From: JBBUEO01 sp038056915
GTDB lineage: Bacteria; Patescibacteriota; UBA1384; UBA12157; JAENIV01
Reading direction: 5' to 3'
Length of the DNA stretch: 14,391 nt
Assembly: GCA_038056915.1 (NCBI GenBank)
Contig: JBBUEO010000013.1
Coordinates: forward strand, 1-14,391
Shown: positions 7,420 through 12,888 of the stretch, in pieces
How positions within the stretch are numbered: the stretch's first letter is position 1
Layout of the letters: each line of letters starts with the position of its first letter
The notes under the pieces: model-generated
Told to the model about the DNA's origin: nothing
What the model saw: the letters and a program-made list of their open reading frames with translations, nothing else
Database searches by the model: none
Program-made: the position numbers and the translations under genes

Positions 7420-7764
7420 TTAGGAATATGGTTTTAACTTAGAATTAGGCTTTTCGATTATCTTTTCAAACTTATATTTCCAGCCAGCTTGCCATTTCCA
7501 AGGGTAAGGCACGACAACTTCTAATGACACACCGCGAATCCAACGTTCTAATCCATATTGAGCGCCCGATGTCCGATAATCATTATTTTCTTACCATCAT
7601 ATTTTATAAGCAAATCTTCCAAAAAATTTTTCTTTGTGTCTTTCGCCTAATTCTTTAGCTTGCTTTTTACCAAGATCTGATAGCTCAACATCGAAGTGGC
7701 CAGAAGCACGTTTTTGTTCATTATCAATAGTCGTTCCATGAGGCTCAAAAAGAATTTCAATCAC
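7420..7764 (-). pseudogene. Histidine phosphatase family pseudogene
   Basis: From a GTG at 7764 (9 nt after vapC) the frame reads VIEILFEPHGTTIDNEQKRASGHFDVELS..., the start of a histidine phosphatase with PHGTT in place of RHG. It closes at a TGA after about 60 codons. One frame over, FLEDLLIKYDGKKIMIIGHRA gives the second catalytic His region. A further one-base shift (near 7561) gives QYGLERWIRGVSLEVVVPYPWKWQ, ending at TAA 7420-7422. The middle of the family (about 80 residues, including the CSDLQR-like region) is absent. Two frameshifts plus a large internal deletion mean this is a relic, not a sequencing error. It fills the gap between vapC and the methyltransferase gene. Confidence 0.88.
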
Positions 7765-7773
7765 TTTATTTAG

Positions 7774-8217
7774 TTAGACAGACAAAACTAAAACATCTAT
7801 TTCTTTAATTTTCTTTAATTTTGCATCGGAGGTTATAAAACCTCCGGCTTTAGCGTTCAGCGCTGAGGCAATCAAAATTGCGTCGGGTGTGGTCAAATCA
7901 TATTTTGCTCGAAGCGATGAGGCCAAATCGGCGATTTCAAAATTAACATTGGTAATCTCAAGATATGGAAAGGTGGTCAAAAGTTCTTTATAAACTTTCA
8001 CTAAAAAATAGTCTTTTTCTTTTTTGGGTTTTGTTAAAATCTCAATTAAAGTTATCGCCGAGGTCACGCCTCGAAACTGCCCCTTTTCTAAGTTTTCAAA
8101 AATTGTTTGGGTTTTTCGCCAGAAAGCTTCGGCTCTTTCAAAATGATAGATAAAAAGCATTGAATCAAGGCCGATGATTTTGTGTTTTACGATGAATCTC
8201 TTTAATTTATCACTCAT
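7774..8217 (-). CDS. vapC: PIN-domain toxin, VapC type
   Basis: A 147-residue PIN-domain ribonuclease, the toxin of a type II toxin-antitoxin pair; the family cuts tRNA or rRNA. The four acidic active-site positions are visible: Asp18 (IIGLDSML), Glu59 (LIEILTKP), Asp112 (TTPDAILIASAL) and Asp131 (FITSDAKL). I chose the ATG at 8217 (MSDKLKRF): it overlaps the antitoxin stop by 8 nt (ATGAGTGA), as is normal for vapBC. The longer frame from 8265 would lie far inside the antitoxin gene. All catalytic residues are intact, so the toxin is probably active and under antitoxin control. A dead histidine phosphatase gene follows directly. Confidence 0.9.
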   Translation of the reverse strand: MSDKLKRFIVKHKIIGLDSMLFIYHFERAEAFWRKTQTIFENLEKGQFRGVTSAITLIEILTKPKKEKDYFLVKVYKELLTTFPYLEITNVNFEIADLASSLRAKYDLTTPDAILIASALNAKAGGFITSDAKLKKIKEIDVLVLSV

Positions 8218-8452
8218 TTTTTGCCCAGCCGGCACGCTCTTTGCGAATGTATTCCAAAGGATCAATACCCTTCCAGAGATCTTTGCCCAACCCTAACATT
8301 TTAGCGGTATAGCTTTCAGGCTTAGGGGTAAGGACAATCGAATCACCCACGGGATAAACTTGTAAACGCTGACCTTCTTTAATGTTGAGTTTACGTCTTA
8401 CTGCTTTTGGGATAACGACCTGATATTTTGGACTAATAGTTGTTTCCGACAT
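8210..8452 (-). CDS. vapB: AbrB/MazE/SpoVT-type antitoxin, VapB
   Basis: An 80-residue protein with an N-terminal swapped-hairpin DNA-binding domain: TISPKYQVVIPKAVRRKLNIKEGQRLQVYPVGDSIVLTPK (residues 5-44). This is the standard AbrB/SpoVT pattern. The C-terminal tail (YTAKMLGLGKDLWKGIDPLEYIRKERAGWAKNE) should wrap and block the PIN toxin. GGAG lies 8 nt before the ATG. As in other such pairs, the dimer probably represses its own promoter; an inverted repeat (8489-8509) overlaps the -10 box. It opens the seven-gene minus-strand series, so repression could reach the genes downstream of vapC. Confidence 0.92.
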   Translation of the reverse strand: MSETTISPKYQVVIPKAVRRKLNIKEGQRLQVYPVGDSIVLTPKPESYTAKMLGLGKDLWKGIDPLEYIRKERAGWAKNE

Positions 8453-8488
8453 TTTATTTCTCCATGTCTTACCTATTACTATTTCTAC

Positions 8489-8509
8489 TTACATTTTATA
8501 ATTTTGTAA
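8489..8509. promoter_or_regulatory. Candidate VapB operator
   Basis: Inverted repeat TTACA-N11-TGTAA covers the -10 box of the vapBC promoter. The arms are only 5 bp in an AT-rich setting, so this is a position-based inference. Confidence 0.4.
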
Positions 8510-8521
8510 AACGATTGTCAA
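8493..8521 (-). promoter_or_regulatory. vapBC promoter
   Basis: On the minus strand TTGACA (8521-8516) and TAAAAT (8498-8493) are separated by 17 bp. Predicted start near 8486 gives a 5' leader of about 34 nt. It is the only convincing promoter upstream of the series ending at 4346. Confidence 0.72.
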
Positions 8522-8574
8522 GATTTATATATCACACCCAAATTATACAAAAAAATCACCCCCTATGGAAATAA

Positions 8575-8603
8575 TAGACAATAATTGGCTTTTCTGATAT
8601 GCT
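8575..8603 (+). promoter_or_regulatory. tRNA-Glu promoter
   Basis: TAGACA (8575-8580), 17 bp, then TATGCT (8598-8603), preceded by an extended -10 TGA at 8595-8597. Initiation near 8610 would give only a few nt of 5' leader before the tRNA at 8613. Confidence 0.65.
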
Positions 8604-8612
8604 TTAAATTGA

Positions 8613-8689
8613 GGCGCCGTCGTCTAGAGGCCTAGGATATCTGCTTTTCATGCAGAAGATCACGGGTTCGAATCCCGTCGGCGCTGCCA
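8613..8689 (+). tRNA. tRNA-Glu (anticodon UUC)
   Basis: A complete cloverleaf. The acceptor stem is GGCGCCG with CGGCGCT (one G-U pair at its end). The D arm GTCTAGAGGCCTAGGAT is almost the classic tRNA-Glu sequence. The anticodon stem TCTGC/GCAGA carries loop TTTTCAT with anticodon TTC at 8647-8649. A 5-nt variable loop, T stem ACGGG/CCCGT and loop TTCGAAT follow, then discriminator G and an encoded CCA (8687-8689). It reads GAA, and GAG by wobble. Encoded CCA means the 3' end need not be added by the CCA enzyme. It lies between the divergent vapBC series and the HD-domain gene. Confidence 0.97.
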
Positions 8690-8727
8690 AATCTGATAGA
8701 CGATTTAATAAAATTCATTAACAGAAC

Positions 8728-8778
8728 AAAATAGGTTCGAATCCCTTTGGGTATCATTGAGATTTGGACCTGTTTTTT
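8728..8778 (+). terminator. Terminator-like stem after tRNA-Glu
   Basis: AAAATAGGTTC (8728-8738) pairs with GGACCTGTTTT (8766-8776) over 11 positions, including two G-U pairs, and runs into a T6 tract. The loop is long (27 nt) and holds a small CCC-TTT-GGG stem. The 5' arm and loop include GGTTCGAATCCC, identical to 12 bases of the tRNA T arm. Confidence 0.5.
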
Positions 8779-8804
8779 ATTATTGAATAGTATAGAATAA
8801 ATAT

Positions 8805-9401
8805 ATGAATGATAGAATTGAAAGTTATCTCAAAGAAAAGATTTTACCTGACTTAGAAAATAGTCGAGGCGGATTTGATAAATATCATACACTTGAAGTT
8901 GTAGATTGGATTAAGCAAATAATAAATCATAATCCTCAACTAAAACTCGATAAACCCGTTTTAATTATTGCCGCCTATGCCCACGACTGGGGATATGCTG
9001 GCGTATTTAAAGACAGCGAAGTCATAGACAATGATAAAATTGAAAGTGCTAAGAAACTTCATATGGAAGTAGGTGCTGAGAAAATCAAAAAATTATTAAA
9101 GGACAACATATTTTCCTTTTTGACTAACAAGCAAAAAGAGCGTTGTATCCATCTCGTGGCTGTTCACGACAAAAAATATGAAATCGAAGATACCGACGAA
9201 ATCATTTTAATGGAAGCTGATATGCTAAGCACCTTAGATATTGACACTACTAAACCAGTAATTGACGCTGAGTCAAACAAAGCAGTGATGGATTCGATAC
9301 TAAATATTAGACTCCCAAAATTCAAAACCGATTTTAGCAGAAATGAAGCAAAAAAACTAATTCAGCGAAGAGAAGAATATTTTAAAAATTTAAAATCTTA
9401 A
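8805..9401 (+). CDS. HD-domain metal-dependent phosphohydrolase
   Basis: A 198-residue cytoplasmic protein of the HD superfamily. Metal ligands in the expected order are His28 (KYHTLEVVDW), the His60-Asp61 doublet (AAYAHDWGYAG) and Asp139 (MEADMLSTLD). Extra histidines at 86 (KKLHMEVGAEKI) and 121 (AVHDKKYE) suggest a two-metal site, as in HD proteins that act on nucleotides or cyclic nucleotides. Standalone HD proteins of this size cleave varied phosphate esters, and nothing here identifies the substrate. There is no clear Shine-Dalgarno; TATAGAAT lies 16-9 nt before the ATG and may be a -10 box giving a very short leader. The gene is isolated on the plus strand, facing the DUF5666 gene. Confidence 0.87.
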   Translation: MNDRIESYLKEKILPDLENSRGGFDKYHTLEVVDWIKQIINHNPQLKLDKPVLIIAAYAHDWGYAGVFKDSEVIDNDKIESAKKLHMEVGAEKIKKLLKDNIFSFLTNKQKERCIHLVAVHDKKYEIEDTDEIILMEADMLSTLDIDTTKPVIDAESNKAVMDSILNIRLPKFKTDFSRNEAKKLIQRREEYFKNLKS

Positions 9402-9423
9402 TAACTGGTTTTGCTAATCTATT

Positions 9424-9482
9424 GGACGGTTGGAACTGAAATAACACCATCGTAATTAGTAATTACAGTTCTAACGTCGTCC
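9424..9482. repeat. Long inverted repeat with central palindrome
   Basis: GTTGGAACTG (9429-9438) pairs with CAGTTCTAAC (9466-9475) with one G-U. An outer GGAC (9424-9427) pairs with GTCC (9479-9482) across small bulges. Between the arms lies the perfect palindrome GTAATTA-G-TAATTAC (9452-9466). It sits between the convergent HD and DUF5666 genes, so it may be a bidirectional terminator or a mobile remnant. The rest of 9402-9522 shows a small TATGG/CCATA hairpin (9485-9498) and nothing else. Confidence 0.6.
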
Positions 9483-9522
9483 ACTATGGACTACCATACC
9501 ATACAAATTTTTACACCTATTT

Positions 9523-10389
9523 TTATTCGTTCTCTTTATCTTTATTTTGCGAATTGCCGCGATTAGAATTTTCGCTCTGATTAGAGTCCTGTCCTTGAGA
9601 TGCCGACGAGGCCGTCGGCGTCGGGGTGGCCTCTAAATCTTCGCCTTCTTCTTCAACCTTAACCTCAATTTTGGAAGCGGCATAAGCATCATCAGCAATT
9701 ATACCTTCTATCTTTACTTCGTCATTTTCTTTAATATCAGCGATGGTGATAGCTACCTCATCTTTTTCGATTATGGTTGTTGAAATTACTTTTATCTCAA
9801 GGTCTTTCCCTTTTTGACTGTTAGCCCGTTTGCTGGCCGAGGCAATGGTAACAGTCAGACTATCTGCTGCTATTGATTTTACTACACCTTCAACTTTAAA
9901 ATCTTTTTGTTTTTGAACCTCCCCTTGTTCTTCAGCGACATCTTCTTTTTGAATAATTACCTTTGTCGCAGTAAGTATGCCCTCGCTGATTGTCCCACCA
10001 ACATGGACTTGGGCATTAATTGGAATGTCAGCGATTTTTAAATCTTTTTGGTCGCCAAAACTGATTTTAGTAGTCTCAATGATAGCTATCGGGGTTTCAG
10101 ATAGCCTAAATTCTTTGATTGAATTAGTCGAGCTTTTTATTTTAACGATGATAATCTTTGAGGAAACATCAACGCTGGTAGCTGTCCCTTCGAGTTCGAA
10201 TTTATTTTGTCCTAGTTTAGCGATCTCCTGGCTTATAGCTTGACTAATTTCTTCAGCGGTATTTTGCCCGCTGACCATTTTTTTAATATTTTCTCTAAAC
10301 CCGTAACCGGCAGAGGCACCGCCAATAAGACCTAACGCAATAAGGATGACGATTGCAATTGGCGCAATCCCTTTTCTTTTAGTAAACAT
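9523..10389 (-). CDS. DUF5666-type membrane-anchored protein, two repeats
   Basis: A 288-residue exported protein. A short basic N terminus (FTKRKGIAP) precedes a transmembrane helix or signal anchor (about 9-28). Two similar beta-rich domains follow (about 62-148 and 163-244). Each starts with a FxxEG or FKVEGxVxSI strand and continues with a run of V/I strands and an ADIxxxxxVxxxGxI...AxKI pattern, as in DUF5666, a small barrel-like domain of unknown role. The tail is Glu-rich, then Ser/Thr/Asn/Gln-rich low complexity (about 245-288). AAGGAGGT stands 5 nt before the ATG, an unusually strong ribosome site for this window, so expression is probably high. It follows the matrixin-like protease gene by 59 nt, with its own possible promoter between them. 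Confidence 0.75.
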   Translation of the reverse strand: MFTKRKGIAPIAIVILIALGLIGGASAGYGFRENIKKMVSGQNTAEEISQAISQEIAKLGQNKFELEGTATSVDVSSKIIIVKIKSSTNSIKEFRLSETPIAIIETTKISFGDQKDLKIADIPINAQVHVGGTISEGILTATKVIIQKEDVAEEQGEVQKQKDFKVEGVVKSIAADSLTVTIASASKRANSQKGKDLEIKVISTTIIEKDEVAITIADIKENDEVKIEGIIADDAYAASKIEVKVEEEGEDLEATPTPTASSASQGQDSNQSENSNRGNSQNKDKENE

Positions 10390-10408
10390 ATATTACCTCC
10401 TTTCTAAA

Positions 10409-10436
10409 TTATTACAAATGTAGCGTAATTTATCAA
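10409..10436 (-). promoter_or_regulatory. Possible promoter for the DUF5666 gene
   Basis: TTGATA (10436-10431) and TAATAA (10414-10409) with a 16-bp spacer on the minus strand, within the 59-bp gap after the protease gene. Plausible but AT-rich. Confidence 0.4.
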
Positions 10437-10448
10437 TTCTCGATTACT

Positions 10449-11156
10449 TTACGGCCAGACCGCTCGGATGCCGATAATATCTCCCACTCCCAAATTATCT
10501 TTTTTTAATTCGCCGCGGGCGGCGTAACCATACATTGTCAAATCACGGGCATTGGCAGAATACAAATCGCCCAAACCAGTCCAATGGCCAAATTCGTGAG
10601 TGGCGACATTCCTTAAATCTAAGGTTGTCCGCACCCCGCCGCAATCATTTTGACCATTATAATTAGTATATGACCAGCGGTAGCGGGAATTAAAAGCGGT
10701 ATCAACATTAGCAACGTGATTATCGGTATCTAGCCAAACATAAGTTACTGCGGCGATTCCCACAGACAGAGTCCGCCACATCACCGTATTTTGACCATCG
10801 TTCGATGGACTTCTTTCGTTTGATTCGCCGGCGTAGTGGAATAAAATTCCTCCGCCGCCGCCCTGGATAGTCGAAAATGACATATCAAAAATCGCGATGG
10901 CTGACCCTTGGGAAAAATTACGCGGCAAAGTGGAAAAATTAATTTTATAATCAGTAATGCCACTTTTTAGCCGAAAACCTGCCCAGGTGAAAATTGGGGC
11001 TTGGTCGTTAGAGGTCTGCCGACAAACATTAGGGCTGGCTTGATACTGGATAAAAATTCGCGGCTGTTTTTGTTTCGCTTTGGTTTGAATAGGGAGAAAA
11101 CCGATTAAAACCAATAAAACAATAAGCACTAAGCTGACGAAATAACCTTTTTTCAA
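10449..11156 (-). CDS. Secreted matrixin-like metalloprotease (HExxHxxGxxD)
   Basis: A 235-residue protein with a signal peptide or N-terminal anchor (1-27: MKKGYF, hydrophobic core, LPIQTKA). Near the C terminus THEFGHWTGLGDLY (186-199) is a zinc-protease motif with His187, Glu188 and His191. The third ligand position, normally His in matrixins, is Asp197, as in snapalysin-type HExxHxxGxxD enzymes. LTMYGY (206-211) supplies the Met-turn (Met208), confirming a metzincin fold. Cys45 and Cys172 could form a disulphide. The start codon is TTG, chosen because AGGAGG lies 5 nt upstream and no ATG fits. It should be exported and cleave proteins or peptides outside the cell. A promoter lies at 11177-11205. 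Confidence 0.85.
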   Translation of the reverse strand: MKKGYFVSLVLIVLLVLIGFLPIQTKAKQKQPRIFIQYQASPNVCRQTSNDQAPIFTWAGFRLKSGITDYKINFSTLPRNFSQGSAIAIFDMSFSTIQGGGGGILFHYAGESNERSPSNDGQNTVMWRTLSVGIAAVTYVWLDTDNHVANVDTAFNSRYRWSYTNYNGQNDCGGVRTTLDLRNVATHEFGHWTGLGDLYSANARDLTMYGYAARGELKKDNLGVGDIIGIRAVWP

Positions 11157-11176
11157 ATAATCCTCCTCTTTTATTT

Positions 11177-11205
11177 AATATAACAAGTAATATTTAAGAA
11201 ATCAA
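11177..11205 (-). promoter_or_regulatory. Promoter of the matrixin-like gene
   Basis: TTGATT (11205-11200), 17 bp, TATATT (11182-11177) on the minus strand. The start of transcription near 11170 would leave the AGGAGG site in a very short leader. Confidence 0.6.
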
Positions 11206-11218
11206 AAGATTAATACGC

Positions 11219-11267
11219 TCCAACCGATTTAATACCACCTACGAGGTGGTATATTTTACAGGTTGGA
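11219..11267. repeat. Two-step palindromic element, copy 2
   Basis: An outer 7-bp stem TCCAACC (11219-11225) / GGTTGGA (11261-11267) encloses a perfect 9-bp hairpin ATACCACCT / AGGTGGTAT (11232-11252) with loop ACG. It has the same layout as 3359-3410, with different but still complementary arm bases around the fixed ACCTACGAGGT. Confidence 0.75.
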
Positions 11268-11280
11268 ATTTTCATAAAGG

Positions 11281-11323
11281 ACCTAAAGAACATCACCTCG
11301 TAGGTGATAGTTTTATAGGTTGG
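11281..11323. repeat. Two-step palindromic element, copy 3 (inverted)
   Basis: The inner hairpin is ATCACCT / AGGTGAT (11292-11308) with loop CGT, that is the reverse complement of the other copies. The outer arms ACCTAAAGAAC / GTTTTATAGGT pair at 10 of 11 positions counting one G-U, followed by TGG (11321-11323). It stands 13 bp from copy 2 in the opposite orientation, like paired REP units in a BIME. Confidence 0.7.
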
Positions 11324-11339
11324 AAAATAAAAAAGGAAT

Positions 11340-11392
11340 ATTCGGGTCTAGAACCCTTCGATAAACTCAGGGCAGGCCTTTTAGCTCTTTTA
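11340..11392. repeat. Direct repeat copy A, interrupted by 23 bp
   Basis: ATTCGGGTCTAGAACC (11340-11355) and TTTTAGCTCTTTTA (11379-11392) are exactly the two halves of the 30-bp copy B at 13579-13608, separated here by 23 extra bases. The right end overlaps the stop codon of the VTT-domain gene (11390-11392). On the minus strand a small stem (GGGTT/GACCC) leads towards a T6 run, so it may also stop that transcript. Confidence 0.8.
11356..11378. mobile_element. 23-bp REP-like insertion within copy A
   Basis: Present in copy A and absent from copy B. Its core with flanking bases, CCCTTCGATAAACTCAGGG, has CCCT/AGGG ends. From memory it resembles the dispersed CTTCGACAAGCTCAGG palindromes seen in many bacterial genomes. 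A CC dinucleotide lies at both junctions, compatible with a 2-bp target duplication or with chance. Confidence 0.5.
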
Positions 11393-12043
11393 TTCGTTGT
11401 GCCTAATACCTGCCATTTTTAGGAGTATATACCAAAATATGAAAGGAACAAAAAATCCTACAACTAAGATAATAAATATACTCTGTGGTTGCGCTTTGTA
11501 TAAAGCTCCAGCATATGAATAGAGAAATGTTATTGGTACAAACCCAACAACATTCATTACGATAAATTTTTGAAGCTTCGTATTGGAAATTCCAGCAATT
11601 GAGCTTACTGACTCCATAAATAGAGGTATCATTCTTGTTAAGATTACAATATATGCCCCATATTTGCGCATGACCATTGATAGATTATTGTATTCTCTAT
11701 CTCTCATCCACTTTTTAACCCTATCCCGACCAAGCTTTCGGCTCATCTGAAAATTAATAATAGAACCAGAAAGTGTCCCTATTAAAGCTATGAGCCCCCC
11801 TAAAAGTCCACCAAACAACATACCACTTGCAATCATAACAATACTCGCTGGTATTGGGAGGAGGATATCTGCGACGAGAAGCAGGATTATAATCGAGGCT
11901 GTACCTACAGTAGCTGGAAGACTCTTAATATACAATTCTGATAAACTGCTTATATTAAAAATTAGATCGAAAAAGAAATAGGTTGTAAGAAAGAATATAA
12001 ACACTCCAAGAAATAATTTTACTGATTTAAATTGTAATCCCAT
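11390..12043 (-). CDS. VTT/TVP38-DedA family membrane protein
   Basis: A 217-residue integral membrane protein with about five to six hydrophobic segments. The central VTT (SNARE-associated) region is recognisable: LLPIPASIVMIASGMLFGGLLGGLIALIG, then GSIINFQMSRKLGRDRVKKWM, and ILTRMIPLFMESVSSIAGIS, which corresponds to the conserved R-x-h-P segment followed by an AG pair. Members of TVP38/TMEM64 and DedA are linked to lipid flipping and membrane homeostasis, but this one has no assigned substrate. It is the last gene of the five-gene block. A 105-bp gap, holding a hairpin and a repeated motif, separates it from the two-TM gene. The ribosome site (AGAAG) is weak. Copy A of the direct repeat begins at its stop codon. 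Confidence 0.85.
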   Translation of the reverse strand: MGLQFKSVKLFLGVFIFFLTTYFFFDLIFNISSLSELYIKSLPATVGTASIIILLLVADILLPIPASIVMIASGMLFGGLLGGLIALIGTLSGSIINFQMSRKLGRDRVKKWMRDREYNNLSMVMRKYGAYIVILTRMIPLFMESVSSIAGISNTKLQKFIVMNVVGFVPITFLYSYAGALYKAQPQSIFIILVVGFFVPFIFWYILLKMAGIRHNE

Positions 12044-12077
12044 ATATTTCTTCTACCGTTAAGCGAAAAGATTATGA

Positions 12078-12108
12078 GACACGAATTTGAGTTTGTGTCA
12101 CATTTTAG
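12078..12108. repeat. Hairpin plus short repeated motif GTGTCACATTTTAG
   Basis: GACACGAAT pairs with GTTTGTGTC (12078-12099, two wobble pairs). Its right arm runs into GTGTCACATTTTAG (12095-12108), which recurs exactly at 13705-13718 in the same orientation. On the minus strand this lies between the two-TM gene and the VTT gene. Confidence 0.5.
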
Positions 12109-12148
12109 AATGATTTACCAAAGAAAACGAGACAGCACATGGGGGATT

Positions 12149-12337
12149 TTATTCTTTTTTGAGACGTTTTAGGACAATAAGGCCGAAAATGATTACGGGC
12201 AAAAGCGTAACAAGATGAATAAATGGGACGATGAGTGTGATTTTGATTTCGTGTCCCACTCTAAAAAACTCTGATACGATAGCGTATGCTGAAACTAAAA
12301 TTGAATAAATTGCTAAAATAATTATTAATTTTCTCAT
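12149..12337 (-). CDS. Small two-TM membrane protein
   Basis: Sixty-two residues: MRK, a hydrophobic helix (about 4-22), a short polar stretch EFFRVGHEIK, a second hydrophobic segment (about 33-56) and a basic tail LKRLKKE. The positive-inside rule puts both ends in the cytoplasm. Its ATG overlaps the hemerythrin stop by 4 nt (ATGA), strong evidence that this short frame is a real, translationally coupled gene. No family is recognised. It may be a membrane partner or docking subunit for the hemerythrin, which is inference only. Confidence 0.7.
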   Translation of the reverse strand: MRKLIIILAIYSILVSAYAIVSEFFRVGHEIKITLIVPFIHLVTLLPVIIFGLIVLKRLKKE

Positions 12338-12867
12338 TGCTTCAAGTAAATTCCTGCCAATTTTTCCAGCATCTGGTGAAACTCTTCATGCTTTCCGGGG
12401 CCGATGCGCTCAAGTTCCAATTTATTAAATTCTTTGAGTAACTCATTATTTTTTGTTTGAGAAATATGCATATCGGCCATCTCATAAAGGATATTATTTT
12501 CTTTTTCAATATGTTGTCTTAAAAGCTCAATATAACCGCGAGCGTTTCCAATGAATTTTTCTGGATTCGAGATATTCTCGCTCATTCCCCTAACAAATTC
12601 GCGCCCCATATCGTGCTCCTTAATCATCATGCCAATCGGCCCCTGTTCTTTGGGAATCCCAACCTTCTCCATCGCCGGAAAGAGCAATCCTTCTTCTTTT
12701 CCGTGATGACATTTATCAATAAAAATCTTGATAAATTCTAAAATTTCTTCCTGATGTTTTGGAGCAAGTTTTTCTCCCGCCTCTAATTTCTGGCAAATTT
12801 TCTCTAAAATATCCAAAGCCAACAAAACCGCTTGATGCTCATTTCTTAATTGTTCTGTTGGTGTCAT
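12334..12867 (-). CDS. Hemerythrin-domain protein
   Basis: A 177-residue four-helix protein with the di-iron ligand pattern of hemerythrins: His11 (RNEHQAV), His55 and Glu59 (CHHGKEEGLLFP, HxxxE), His85 (KEHDMGRE), His119 and Glu123 (RQHIEKENNILY, HxxxE). A further His-rich tail (GPGKHEEFHQMLEKL) may give the last ligand. Such proteins bind oxygen, or sense or scavenge oxygen, nitric oxide or iron; no output domain is attached, so a storage, scavenging or sensor-adaptor role is most likely. AAAGGA lies 6 nt before the ATG. It starts 21 nt after the TrmO-like gene and overlaps the two-TM gene. It is the clearest oxygen-related gene in an otherwise fermentative-looking neighbourhood. Confidence 0.93.
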   Translation of the reverse strand: MTPTEQLRNEHQAVLLALDILEKICQKLEAGEKLAPKHQEEILEFIKIFIDKCHHGKEEGLLFPAMEKVGIPKEQGPIGMMIKEHDMGREFVRGMSENISNPEKFIGNARGYIELLRQHIEKENNILYEMADMHISQTKNNELLKEFNKLELERIGPGKHEEFHQMLEKLAGIYLKQ

Positions 12868-12888
12868 TGGCGTCCTTTCCTACACTGA

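Noticed and set aside
8217..8265. Longer VapC start giving 163 residues
   Set aside because: The extra 16 residues lie wholly within the antitoxin gene and do not fit the PIN domain; the ATG at 8217 has the usual short overlap.
8728..8760. Possible second tRNA, from the T-arm-like GGTTCGAATCC
   Set aside because: The flanking bases do not form a 5-bp T stem, there is no matching acceptor strand upstream and no anticodon arm. It is treated as a terminator stem or remnant.
11219..11323. Start of a CRISPR array (two similar hairpins close together)
   Set aside because: The units are in opposite orientations, vary in sequence and have no regular spacers, and no cas gene is near.
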